Source: Bacillus pseudomycoides DSM 12442 (GTDB lineage: Bacteria; Bacillota; Bacilli; Bacillales; Bacillaceae_G). From it: a stretch of DNA of 64,000 nucleotides. The notes under the pieces were generated by a model. The model was not told the origin of the DNA. It did no database searches and worked only from the letters and a program-made list of their open reading frames with translations. Below are positions 43,411 to 51,230 of the stretch, in pieces (within the stretch, counting starts at the first letter, position 1; each line of letters starts with the position of its first letter). The position numbers and the translations under genes were made by a program. The stretch is from positions 1,464,063 to 1,528,062 of the forward strand of contig NZ_CM000745.1 of the NCBI RefSeq assembly GCF_000161455.1. The letters run 5' to 3'.

Positions 43411-44142
43411 ATAAAGAAAGTTATTTTGCCTATTTTAATGTCTACAATGCTTGTAGCTCCTGCAGTATCTCATGCAGAAAAACAAGAAACTGTGAAACAG
43501 ATTACTCCAAAAACAGAACAGACGATGCAGAAAACAGGTTGGGTAAAAGATGGAAACACATGGTATTTCTATGATCAAAATGGTATGAAGAAAACTGGTT
43601 GGTTACAAGATGGAGGAAAATGGTACTACTTTGATGCAAACGGAAAAATGAAAACGGGTCGTATTGAAGAGCAATATAATGGTTACTTATTAGGAGCAGA
43701 CGGTGCGCTATATACCAATGAAGGATGGCTTCAGTATGAGGGAGATTGGTATTATGTTCACCAAGGGGGAAAGCTACACTGGGATTTTCTTGAATATAAT
43801 GGTAAGACATACTTTTTAAATCCAGATAATAATAAAATGCTATTAGGTTGGATAGGTTCACATCCTGATGGTAATTATTTCCTTTCTGATGGATCAATGG
43901 CAAAAGGTTGGAATTTAATTGACAACCATTGGCATTATTTTAGCGGAAACGGAGCTGCTTATAATGGCTGGCTAAGCTATAAAGAAAGCTGGTATTACTT
44001 TGTTGGTGCTAAGATGAAAACAGGCTGGTTACAAGAGAATGGGAATTGGTATTATTTACAGTCTAACGGTGCAATGGCGATAGGTAAACATTTCATTGAT
44101 GGAAAATGGTATTCATTCAAAGATAATGGTGTTATGAGTTAA
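43411..44142 (+). CDS. Secreted cell-wall-binding repeat protein with apparent ATA start
   Basis: The reading frame encodes KKVILPILMSTMLVAPAVSHA, a full Sec signal peptide, then about ten choline-binding-like repeats (GWxxxxxxWYYFxxxGxM type). There is no catalytic domain. In this frame no ATG or GTG precedes the lysines: the codon before AAG AAA is ATA (43411), exactly nine bases after GGTGG. TTG at 43426 could initiate but would lose the positive n-region. So the original ATG is probably mutated to ATA, or a one-base indel has shifted the frame from the ATG at 43404. Binds the cell surface, role unknown. Confidence 0.7.
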   Translation: MKKVILPILMSTMLVAPAVSHAEKQETVKQITPKTEQTMQKTGWVKDGNTWYFYDQNGMKKTGWLQDGGKWYYFDANGKMKTGRIEEQYNGYLLGADGALYTNEGWLQYEGDWYYVHQGGKLHWDFLEYNGKTYFLNPDNNKMLLGWIGSHPDGNYFLSDGSMAKGWNLIDNHWHYFSGNGAAYNGWLSYKESWYYFVGAKMKTGWLQENGNWYYLQSNGAMAIGKHFIDGKWYSFKDNGVMS

Positions 44143-44233
44143 AGAGAACTCTTTAACTATCTTAAAAGATTTTGACAGGAAAAGATGACAACTGAAATGT
44201 TATCCAAGCATAAAAAGTGAAAACATAAAAATT

Positions 44234-44280
44234 AAAAGGCGACACACATTGTACATCATTAATGTGTGTCACCTTTTGTA
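44234..44280. terminator. Strong terminator after the cell-wall-binding gene
   Basis: AAAAGGcGACACACATT / AATGTGTGTCaCCTTTT with a ten-base loop. Confidence 0.85.
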
Positions 44281-44350
44281 ATTTAATATTCTATAAAACG
44301 GTATATACTTCTTTAATCATCTGCAAAAAAGTATGAAAAACAGTGAGTTG

Positions 44351-44953
44351 CTACTGTTTGCATGCCTCGACATCAATGCCGGCAGCAATTAATTTTTTTT
44401 CGCCTTCTTGTTCAATAATTTTTTGTAATTTTGATAAGAATGAGTCAAAGTCAGTATGTTTGGCAACTTGGAACGTCATTTTATGTTCGATGGGAATCCA
44501 AGTATCGATATCGGCTTCGTTATGCTGAATTTTAACTTCTAGTTTATCAAGAGCATTTGCCACTTTCGCTTCGTATGTTTCTTTTGCTTCAAACTCTATC
44601 CATAAATTGTACAGTTCGTCCCCAAGAGGACCTTCTAATGTATGTTTAATATTCAAAATGGCTTTTTGTTCATTTTCTTGTTTTTGTAATTGTAATTGTT
44701 CGCTGTTCATTGTGTCAAAAGCAGGAATATCCCCGGCTTCTGCTTCCACGAGATCATGGATAATAACCATCTTTAATAGTTTTTCCATGTTTACTTCTTT
44801 ATCTAAATAAGGCTGAACTAAAACAGCCATAAGGGACATACGCCACGTATGTTCCGCAACACTCTCTTGCCGACCATTAGAAAGCCAGCTATGTCGCATT
44901 TCGTATTTAAGTTTTTCTGCTAGTGCAATGACTTTTAAAATGTTATGTTCCAT
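44351..44953 (-). CDS. HD-domain hydrolase (YfbR-like)
   Basis: 200 residues from ATG 44953 behind GAGGGGGATC; an upstream extension lacks a ribosome site. HD residues are seen in SVAEHTWRMSLMAVL (His) and KMVIIHDLVEAEAGD (His-Asp). YfbR-type enzymes are 5'-deoxynucleotidases; this relation is by overall pattern. Single gene. Confidence 0.85.
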   Translation of the reverse strand: MEHNILKVIALAEKLKYEMRHSWLSNGRQESVAEHTWRMSLMAVLVQPYLDKEVNMEKLLKMVIIHDLVEAEAGDIPAFDTMNSEQLQLQKQENEQKAILNIKHTLEGPLGDELYNLWIEFEAKETYEAKVANALDKLEVKIQHNEADIDTWIPIEHKMTFQVAKHTDFDSFLSKLQKIIEQEGEKKLIAAGIDVEACKQ

Positions 44954-45134
44954 ATGGATCCCCCTCATATTGCTATAAACTAATATTAATATAAAAATAG
45001 AATGTGTCAATTTTACGTTCGTTTGACTAATAATTCAGAAATATTATAAAATATTCCCATAATATTTTTTTATTTTTACAAAAGACAAAGAAGAAGTTGA
45101 AATTGCAAAAATGCTGAGTGGGAGTGAATATAAA

Positions 45135-46040
45135 ATGTACCAACAGACAGCAATTCATGTACTAGATCTTTTGAAAAATATTGTAAATGGAATAAAAAAT
45201 ATTCAGAAAGTGGAAGAGGAATGTAGAAAAATAGAAAGAGAGTTCCATGTGACGTATGCAGAATTAATGGACTTATATGATAAAATGATAGCTTTTCAAA
45301 GAGAGATTGAAAAAATGGGTGGTTTATTTGCATACGAACAATCTCAAATGATGTGGTTGAAATCTGAATTAGAACTTTTATATGCTACGTATCAATTTTG
45401 TCAGCATTACAATTTAAATATTTCAGATACTTCAAAGGCAATTAGTAAAGAGAATCTACAATTATTTCCGAAAACAGAAAGTCAACTGCAGAATACGTAT
45501 TATAAATTAAAAAATCAAGAGCTGCCATTTGAAAATATAAAAAAGGGTAAGCCGGGGCGTAAGAAAAAGCACGAGCCAGAACAGTATGTTTGTGAGAAGG
45601 AGAATAGAGTAAAAAGTATAGTGGTCCAAAGTGAAAAGACAGAGAATAATCTGGTTACTATATTATCAGGGATTGTCGATAATTTTGAAACAATTGGTGT
45701 AGAGGGCAAGAAACAAGAACTATATCAATTTATGGAAGGGATTTACAAACTTTCGAGTATGGCAGCTGGGCATACAAAAGAAAATAATACACATGAGATA
45801 CAGAAAGAGCTTCAAAATCTTCGTGCTGAAAATGAGAGATTGAGATATGAAAAAGAAGAGGTTATTTCTAGTATGGACGAAATGACAAATCAAATGAATC
45901 GTTTTATTGAGAGCTCTGATATTAATCAAATTCGAACATTACCAGCTTTTGTGAATATGTGTAAACAATATTTGGAGAAAAACAAACTTCATCATGACAA
46001 AATGGATACAAAAGAACAAATAATATCTATGAAACAATGA
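45135..46040 (+). CDS. Coiled-coil protein with a basic AT-hook-like patch
   Basis: 301 residues counting from ATG 45135. The N-terminal half is helical; at residues about 138-148 is KKGKPGRKKKHEPEQ, which resembles an AT-hook (GRP-like core with basic flanks). The C-terminal third is a long coiled coil (IQKELQNLRAENERLRYEKEE) followed by a helical end. No signal peptide or membrane segment. I do not recognise the family. A DNA-binding structural or sporulation role is a guess. Very AT-rich, Lys/Glu-rich. Confidence 0.65.
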   Translation: MYQQTAIHVLDLLKNIVNGIKNIQKVEEECRKIEREFHVTYAELMDLYDKMIAFQREIEKMGGLFAYEQSQMMWLKSELELLYATYQFCQHYNLNISDTSKAISKENLQLFPKTESQLQNTYYKLKNQELPFENIKKGKPGRKKKHEPEQYVCEKENRVKSIVVQSEKTENNLVTILSGIVDNFETIGVEGKKQELYQFMEGIYKLSSMAAGHTKENNTHEIQKELQNLRAENERLRYEKEEVISSMDEMTNQMNRFIESSDINQIRTLPAFVNMCKQYLEKNKLHHDKMDTKEQIISMKQ

Positions 46041-46096
46041 GAGCTACTTTCTATTGGCTTTTATGAAGCTGATAGAAAGTAGCTCTATTATTTTTA
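46040..46096 (+). terminator. Terminator after the coiled-coil gene
   Basis: AGAGCTACTTTCTAT / ATAGAAAGTAGCTCT with a smaller inner GCTT/AAGC helix. Confidence 0.85.
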
Positions 46097-46139
46097 TGTT
46101 AAAATCAAGAAAACTTACAAATTAAGAGGAGAAGTTAAT

Positions 46140-46553
46140 ATGAACCAAAAGTTACATCCACGCGTCGGTGTTGGAGCGTTTCTTTTAAACGAGCAAGGCG
46201 AGTTATTACTTGTACGGAGAAAGAAGGCACCAGAGCAAGCGCACTGGAGTCTCCCAGGTGGAAAAGTGGAATGGATGGAAACAGCAGAAGATACAGTTGT
46301 CAGGGAGATTCAAGAAGAGGTAGGGTTAGAAATTGAACTCACATCGTTATTATGTGTGACGAATCACATTTTACCTGAAGAAGAAGCACATTGGGTATGT
46401 CCGACGTATATTGCAAAAGTAACTAATGGGATAGCAGAAAATCTGGAAAAACATGCTATTAGTGAAGTGGGGTGGTTTTCATTAGATAGTCTTCCAGAAC
46501 CATTAACCTTAACTTTACAAAATGCTTTGAAGGAATATGAGAAACTTAAATAA
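46140..46553 (+). CDS. Nudix hydrolase
   Basis: 137 residues. Complete Nudix box GGKVEWMETAEDTVVREIQE with EEVGL. Preceded by VGAFLLNEQGELLLVRR, as in MutT/ADP-ribose-type members. Ribosome site AAGAGGAG. Single gene. Confidence 0.9.
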   Translation: MNQKLHPRVGVGAFLLNEQGELLLVRRKKAPEQAHWSLPGGKVEWMETAEDTVVREIQEEVGLEIELTSLLCVTNHILPEEEAHWVCPTYIAKVTNGIAENLEKHAISEVGWFSLDSLPEPLTLTLQNALKEYEKLK

Positions 46554-46636
46554 GTATATGGAAATATAATGTATCGAGCTCTTAGTAGAGAGGAAGAAAA
46601 CCTTCGCTGAGGATTAGCAGCGGGATAAATGTAATC

Positions 46637-46668
46637 AAGCTATCTTGTTTTAAAGATAGCTTATTTCT
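46637..46668 (+). terminator. Terminator after the second Nudix gene
   Basis: AAGCTATCTT / AAAGATAGCTT with loop GTTTT and a T-rich tail. Confidence 0.8.
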
Positions 46669-46762
46669 TATTAATCGAATCAAAATTCAGAATTTTATTG
46701 ACTGTACATTTTTTTCTTTTTATATTAGTAGGTATAGTAATAACTACTAAAGGAGTGGGAAC

Positions 46763-46990
46763 ATGCCAGAGGCATTATTTTTACAGGATGCATATAAAAA
46801 AACTGTCAAACAGAAGTAACAAGAGTGGATGGAAACCGAGTATTTGTAAAAGAAACGATATTTTATCCAACTGGTGGAGGACAAGAATGCGATACAGGCG
46901 TACTTACATAAGGTGAGAATACTTTTGAAGTTGTAAAAGTAAAGAAAGCAAAATCGTCGTTTTGAAGTACGCGCTGTCATGTAAATGCAA
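46763..46990 (+). pseudogene. Remnant of an AlaX-type alanyl-tRNA editing protein gene
   Basis: ATG 46763 with AAAGGAGTGG reads MPEALFLQDAYKKTVK and stops at 46817. A shift of frame continues TEVTRVDGNRVFVKETIFYP and TGGGQECDTGVLT, then a stop, then GENTFEVVKVKK, then another stop. FYPTGGGQ with DTG is the N-terminal signature of AlaX and of the AlaRS editing domain. The His/Cys zinc-site part is missing altogether. At least one frameshift and two stops, so clearly dead. It lies directly before the TrmB-AzlCD operon. Confidence 0.8.
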
Positions 46991-47019
46991 ATAGAGGTAA
47001 ATTGAAGTGAGGGATTACA

Positions 47020-47850
47020 GTGGATGAAGTCATGAAAGAATTGCAAAAGTTAGGGTTTTCACAATATGAATGTAAAGCATACATCGGTTTATTAAAACAT
47101 TATCCTGCGACAGGATATGAAATTAGTAAACAAACGGGTGTACCGCGTTCCATGATTTATGAGGTACTTGGGAAATTGATGGATAAAGGCGCAGTGCATT
47201 TAGTACCCTCAGAACCAGTTAAGTACGTTCCAGTATCGGCAAGTGAGTTAATGAATCGAATGCGACAAGATTTTGAAAAGTCATTTGATTTCCTTGATCA
47301 GAAGTTAAATTGTTTAGAGCAGGAGCGTCAAGTAGATATAATCTCTCATATTCGTACGGATGAACGAATTTTAAAGGAAATAAGTAACATTATTGAGCGT
47401 GCAGAAGAAGAGTTATGGATTTCTGTATGGGAACAGCAAGTGAGCGAGCTGGAGCCTCTTATTCACAAAAAGGAACAAGAAGGTGTACATGTTTTTTCGA
47501 TACTTTTTGGGGCACCTCAAACAAAAATAGGAACAACATTTCATCATAATTATATGACTCCAGATGTTGTGAAAGAGCGGATGGGGGGGCATTTAACAAT
47601 TGTTGCACGAGATGGAAAAGAGGTGCTTATTGCCAATTTTTCAGAACATAGTACATCATGGGCTGTTACAACATATGATCCAGCATTAGTGCTTGTCGCA
47701 ATAGAATATATTCGTCATGACATTATGGTTGAAGAAATTACACAGGAATTTGGTCCTGATAAATTAGATGCATTATGGCGTGGTAATGCAGATTTAGTTC
47801 ACGTTGTAACGGGTAAACGCTTGATGCAAGAAACGAAGGGGGAAGAGTGA
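47020..47850 (+). CDS. TrmB-family transcriptional regulator
   Basis: 276 residues from GTG 47020. N-terminal winged helix (LGFSQYECKAYIGLLKHYPATGYEIS, VPRSMIYEVLGKL), a helical linker, and a TrmB sugar/effector-binding-type C-terminal domain. The stop overlaps the azlC start, so it likely regulates that transporter. It may once have been coupled to the alaX remnant upstream. Confidence 0.85.
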   Translation: MDEVMKELQKLGFSQYECKAYIGLLKHYPATGYEISKQTGVPRSMIYEVLGKLMDKGAVHLVPSEPVKYVPVSASELMNRMRQDFEKSFDFLDQKLNCLEQERQVDIISHIRTDERILKEISNIIERAEEELWISVWEQQVSELEPLIHKKEQEGVHVFSILFGAPQTKIGTTFHHNYMTPDVVKERMGGHLTIVARDGKEVLIANFSEHSTSWAVTTYDPALVLVAIEYIRHDIMVEEITQEFGPDKLDALWRGNADLVHVVTGKRLMQETKGEE

Positions 47851-48575
47851 TGGCAAGGGCTGAAGTACAGATGACAATGCACGGGAATGAAACATTTCAA
47901 CAGGGAGTGAAAGATTGTTTACCAACTGTACTAGGGTATTTAAGTATTGGTATCGCAGCTGGTGTAATTGAAAAAACAGCAGGGTTTTCGTTAGCAGAAA
48001 TAGCATTAATGTCTACTTTGATTTATGCTGGTTCCTCACAATTTATACTCGCTGGTATGTTTGCCGCTGGAGCACCTACTTCTGCAATTATTTTCACCGT
48101 ATTTTTTGTCAATCTACGTCATCTGTTAATGAGTGCTGCGCTTGCCCCGTATTTAATGAAGGTTCCTTTCTTGAAAAATATGATAATTGGCTCGCAAATT
48201 ACAGATGAAACATTTGGTCTTGCGGTTCAGCAAGCTTCAAAAAAGAAGTATCTAAGCGAGAGATGGATGCTTGGTTTAAATGTGACAGCATATTTAAACT
48301 GGATCATTGCGAATGTCATCGGTGGTATTTTTGGTGAGTGGATACCAAACCCTCATACGTATGGTATGGATTATGCTTTACCAGCTATGTTTATTGGATT
48401 ATTTGTCCTGCAGTTAATGAGTAGTCATCCAAAATTAGTCATTCATCTCAGTGTTGCGATTGTGGCAATTGTAATCGCATATAGCATACATTTTTTCGTT
48501 CCGGCAAGCGTAGCAGTTATAATTGCAACACTTACGGCAGCAACAATAGGGGTGGTGATTGAAAGATGGAAGTAA
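47850..48575 (+). CDS. AzlC-family branched-chain amino acid permease
   Basis: 241 residues from ATG 47850 behind AAGGGGGAAGA. Seven or so helices. DCLPTVLGYLSIGIAAGVI opens the family; NLRHLLMSAALAPYL is a conserved loop. With AzlD it exports branched-chain or similar amino acids (4-azaleucine resistance in B. subtilis). Overlaps azlD by ten bases. Confidence 0.9.
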   Translation: MARAEVQMTMHGNETFQQGVKDCLPTVLGYLSIGIAAGVIEKTAGFSLAEIALMSTLIYAGSSQFILAGMFAAGAPTSAIIFTVFFVNLRHLLMSAALAPYLMKVPFLKNMIIGSQITDETFGLAVQQASKKKYLSERWMLGLNVTAYLNWIIANVIGGIFGEWIPNPHTYGMDYALPAMFIGLFVLQLMSSHPKLVIHLSVAIVAIVIAYSIHFFVPASVAVIIATLTAATIGVVIERWK

Positions 48576-48877
48576 GAATCGATGTGTTATTACTCTTAAT
48601 GGGAGCAGGTCTGGTTACTTTAATTCCGCGCCTATTACCGCTCATTGTATTTAGTAAAATACAAATTCCAGATTGGGGATTAAAATGGTTAAGTTATATA
48701 CCAATTGCTATATTGGCGGCGCTCCTTGCTGAAGTGCTCTTTATGAATAAAACGATGCAATGGGATTATATAATTGCAGCAATTCCGACATTCTTTGTTG
48801 CTGTTTATACACGTAGCCTGTTAGGAACAGTGTTAACTGGGGTGATTGTGATTATTTTGTTACGTTTGTTTATATAA
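48566..48877 (+). CDS. AzlD-family transport protein
   Basis: 103 residues with four helices. GLVTLIPRLLPLIVFSKIQIPDW is the AzlD signature. Works with AzlC; start lies inside the azlC end. Confidence 0.9.
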   Translation: MEVRIDVLLLLMGAGLVTLIPRLLPLIVFSKIQIPDWGLKWLSYIPIAILAALLAEVLFMNKTMQWDYIIAAIPTFFVAVYTRSLLGTVLTGVIVIILLRLFI

Positions 48878-48939
48878 CAAGGATTTCTTTCATAGTATAT
48901 CGAAGAGTGTAATATCATGAATGAAATAGGGGTGGTGTT

Positions 48940-49110
48940 ATGATTCTTTTAACGATAGGTGCTATTTTGTTTATAGTTTTTATCTTCTTCATCATTGGTC
49001 TGCTTACTTTTACAATGCTTGTTAATAAAGCAACTCCACAAATTTACTACACACCTTGTGATTCCATGACAATACAATCTCATAAAAAAAATAGAGGGAA
49101 GAGAAGTTGA
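48940..49110 (+). CDS. Small membrane protein, DUF3951-like
   Basis: 56 residues behind ATAGGGGTGGTG. One N-terminal helix (about 2-27) and then YYTPCDSMT, which resembles the YTPFD motif of DUF3951. Function unknown. A terminator overlaps its stop. Confidence 0.65.
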   Translation: MILLTIGAILFIVFIFFIIGLLTFTMLVNKATPQIYYTPCDSMTIQSHKKNRGKRS

Positions 49111-49135
49111 TTTTAGGCTTTTCTTCCTCTTTTTA
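49093..49135 (+). terminator. Terminator of the DUF3951-like gene
   Basis: AGAGGGAAGAGAAG / CTTTTCTTCCTCTTTTT hairpin. Confidence 0.8.
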
Positions 49136-49207
49136 TTTATCCCGCGTTAACGGGCAGTAAGACCCCATCTCAAAATTCAGAAAAAGTAAAGAAGTTAGGT
49201 GGGGGAT
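49136..49207. repeat. bcr1-like repeat, 5' half only
   Basis: TTTATCCCGCGTTAACGGGCAG through the 5' hairpin GACCCCATCTC / GTTAGGTGGGGG. The 3' hairpin half and right TTTAT are missing. So it is the complement of the deletion seen in the copy at 1849, which lost the 5' half. Confidence 0.75.
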
Positions 49208-49226
49208 TTTCGGCACCGGGATAGGG

Positions 49227-49409
49227 TTGTTTTTAGATACTTTCATTCTTTATTCTTCCTCTAGTATTTTTTCGACGCTTTCATCACAACAAGTTCTATC
49301 TTTCGCAATTTGGATGACTATAGCCTATGCACTATATCTATTCATTCCTGTATGGATGGAACGATCGTTTGCGAAATGCTTCCTATTTACGTGTAGAAAA
49401 AGGAGCTGA
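49227..49409 (+). CDS. Doubtful 60-aa reading frame
   Basis: One hydrophobic segment (FAIWMTIAYALYLFIPVWM) and a basic end. No good ribosome site. It directly follows the truncated bcr1-like repeat and may be the tail of an older membrane-protein gene. Followed by a hairpin at 49401-49429. Weak call. Confidence 0.2.
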   Translation: MFLDTFILYSSSSIFSTLSSQQVLSFAIWMTIAYALYLFIPVWMERSFAKCFLFTCRKRS

Positions 49410-49429
49410 TTCTTAAAAATCAGCTCCTA
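49401..49429. terminator. Terminator-like hairpin
   Basis: AGGAGCTGATT / AATCAGCTCCT with loop CTTAAA; most likely serves the minus-strand membrane-protein gene. Confidence 0.7.
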
Positions 49430-49439
49430 TAAAACAAAC

Positions 49440-49799
49440 TTACATTTTAGCAATTCCTTGTAATAGTATGCCGAAGAGTAGACTGATAAAAGAGAAAGCA
49501 CCGACGGATACAGAAATAATTCGATTATTTTTCCATTCTTTTATGAAAACCATAAATCCTAAAATACAAAGAAAATACCAGATTGGTAGAAAAATAAAAT
49601 CGCTAATATAATTAGGGAGTAATGTATAAAAACTAGTCAAAACTAAAATCCAATGTCCAAGAAATAAGGTCATAACGATAAAGGAATGTCGATAAGGAAG
49701 GTTTAAATATTTACGATTTTTAAGAGTTGTAAAAATGAAAGCTAACGTTATGAGAATGATTAGAATAACGAAAGCAAGTAAAAGTAATGTAAATGACAT
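49440..49799 (-). CDS. Hypothetical membrane protein, 119 aa
   Basis: Four predicted helices over nearly the whole length; no recognisable family. Ribosome site AAAGGAG. It follows the dienelactone-hydrolase-like gene by 12 bases on the same strand and is probably its operon partner. Confidence 0.7.
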   Translation of the reverse strand: MSFTLLLLAFVILIILITLAFIFTTLKNRKYLNLPYRHSFIVMTLFLGHWILVLTSFYTLLPNYISDFIFLPIWYFLCILGFMVFIKEWKNNRIISVSVGAFSFISLLFGILLQGIAKM

Positions 49800-49811
49800 A
49801 GCAAAACTCCT

Positions 49812-50417
49812 TTAATACATTTGTTTCGTTATAGTTTTTAGAAGAAATGAATCAATCATTTCATATGCTTGTTTTGTAGATTGTTCGTTATAGTTTGTAG
49901 TATAAGGATCCAGAAATCCATGATTTCCTGGGAACTGTTGTATATGTAGAAATGAGTTGTCTTGTCTTTGCAATGTCGTAATAAGAGAAGAAATGGAACA
50001 GTTCAATTCTGTTTCTGGAAAAATTAAAAGAGTAGGACATGTAGGAATAATATAAGAGTAGTCTCGTATGCGAGAGCCATAGCAGCCAATAATAAAATTA
50101 ACTTTTGGATTGTTACTGCATAGCCAAGAGATGGTTGCGCCAATGCTAAAACCTATGAGTCCAATATATGGGTAATTTTTTGAAAACTGTATAATCATTT
50201 CTTCAATTTTTTCTTTTCCATGTTGAAATCCAACGTTTTGCATAAAATGGGAGTAAGCTTTTTGTTCATCATTATAATGAAAAGGAGCATCTAGCTGTAA
50301 AAGACTTGGGCAGAAGATATCTACCTGTGGTGAAGAAAACCTGGATATGACATCCTGCATATGCTGATTTATGCCGTATATTTCGTGAACAACAATCAGA
50401 GCTACTTTGTTCTTCAT
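49812..50417 (-). CDS. Dienelactone-hydrolase-like alpha/beta hydrolase
   Basis: 201 residues. VHEIYGINQHMQDV is the DLH N-terminal motif, GFSIGATIS the nucleophile elbow with Ser instead of the Cys of true dienelactone hydrolases, and GNHGFLDPY holds the catalytic His. So an esterase-like reaction is more likely than dienelactone hydrolysis. Middle gene of a three-gene minus-strand unit. Confidence 0.82.
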   Translation of the reverse strand: MKNKVALIVVHEIYGINQHMQDVISRFSSPQVDIFCPSLLQLDAPFHYNDEQKAYSHFMQNVGFQHGKEKIEEMIIQFSKNYPYIGLIGFSIGATISWLCSNNPKVNFIIGCYGSRIRDYSYIIPTCPTLLIFPETELNCSISSLITTLQRQDNSFLHIQQFPGNHGFLDPYTTNYNEQSTKQAYEMIDSFLLKTITKQMY

Positions 50418-50420
50418 TGA

Positions 50421-50756
50421 TTATAAACCTTTCCTCTGAAAATTATATTCTCTTTCTACAACACATATTTTCATATGAAAGCTTTCATACCATTGTTCAC
50501 GACCTCTTTGTCTTGCTATAGTATGTGCTGCATTTTCTCTCCATTGTTTAATTGCTTCAAGTGACTCCCAATATGAAATTGTAATACCGAGACCAGATGC
50601 ATCCCGTACGCTGTCAACGTTTATAAAGCCAGGTTGCCCTTTAGCGAGTTTTTCCATTTCTTCAGCGACATCGCCATAATCAGTCGTGTCTTGTGAAAGC
50701 TGGGAAGTGAATATAACTGCATAATAAGGTTCGTTACTTTGCTTTGTATCCCTCAT
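50421..50756 (-). CDS. ABM-domain (antibiotic biosynthesis monooxygenase-like) protein
   Basis: 111 residues, ferredoxin-like fold. YYAVIFTSQLSQDTTDY and SYWESLEAIKQWRENAAH with GREQWYESFHMKICVVEREY are typical of the Bacillus ABM proteins (YqjZ-like). May be a heme- or quinone-type monooxygenase or a non-enzymatic relative. First gene of the minus-strand unit; three bases before the hydrolase gene. Confidence 0.82.
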   Translation of the reverse strand: MRDTKQSNEPYYAVIFTSQLSQDTTDYGDVAEEMEKLAKGQPGFINVDSVRDASGLGITISYWESLEAIKQWRENAAHTIARQRGREQWYESFHMKICVVEREYNFQRKGL

Positions 50757-50947
50757 CGTATCCCTCCAAATATACTTATGGATTGTATCATATCATAAAG
50801 ATTGAATAGTATGTCTTTTGAGTATAAAAATGTTTTGAGAAATATCCCGTACCATATTAGGATAACTGTTGAAAAAATAGAAATTTACGTTATTCGTGCA
50901 GTGATGATAAAAATATTTGGAAAGACAAATCATACGGCATACAAGAA

Positions 50948-50982
50948 AAACCCCACTTCAAATAAAACTGAAGTGGAGTTTC
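50948..50982 (-). terminator. Terminator of sspH
   Basis: On the minus strand AAACTCCACTTCAG ... TGAAGTGGGGTTTTTCTTG hairpin with a T-run, directly after the sspH stop. Confidence 0.85.
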
Positions 50983-51162
50983 TTATATTTCTTCTAGGCT
51001 ATTAACTGGAACTGTTAATTCGCGATCTGGATTCGTTGCATCATATATGCGGGCGGTTTCATTGCTTTCATCAACATGTTGAATCATAACGGGCATGCCT
51101 TGAAAACTAACATGCGCTTGTTCTGATGACTCGGAAAGCTCTTTTGCACGTTGTACATTCAT
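50983..51162 (-). CDS. sspH: H-type small acid-soluble spore protein
   Basis: 59 residues with ribosome site GGGAGGAATG. MNVQRAKELSESSEQAHVSF, GMPVMIQHVDE, TARIYDATNPDRELTVPV is the SASP-H pattern. These minor spore proteins are made in the forespore under sigma-G; their function is not fully known. Single gene. Confidence 0.88.
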   Translation of the reverse strand: MNVQRAKELSESSEQAHVSFQGMPVMIQHVDESNETARIYDATNPDRELTVPVNSLEEI

Positions 51163-51230
51163 TCTTACATTCCTCCCATCTTTATTATTTTTGCTGAAAA
51201 GGAGGAATAATATACCATTTTGAGATGGGT

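Noticed and set aside
43275..43574. 99-residue plus-strand frame overlapping the cell-wall-binding gene
   Set aside because: It reads the repeat region in the wrong frame. The only point of interest is that its internal ATG 43404 could be the original start if a one-base indel occurred, which is noted in the gene entry.
46560..46636. T-box leader before the alaX remnant
   Set aside because: AGTAGAGAGGAAGAAAACC looks T-box-like at first, but the antiterminator GGGTGGAACC box is absent and the region is too short.
50802..51005. 67-residue frame on the plus strand
   Set aside because: It runs through the sspH terminator and into sspH on the other strand; no ribosome site and no family resemblance.
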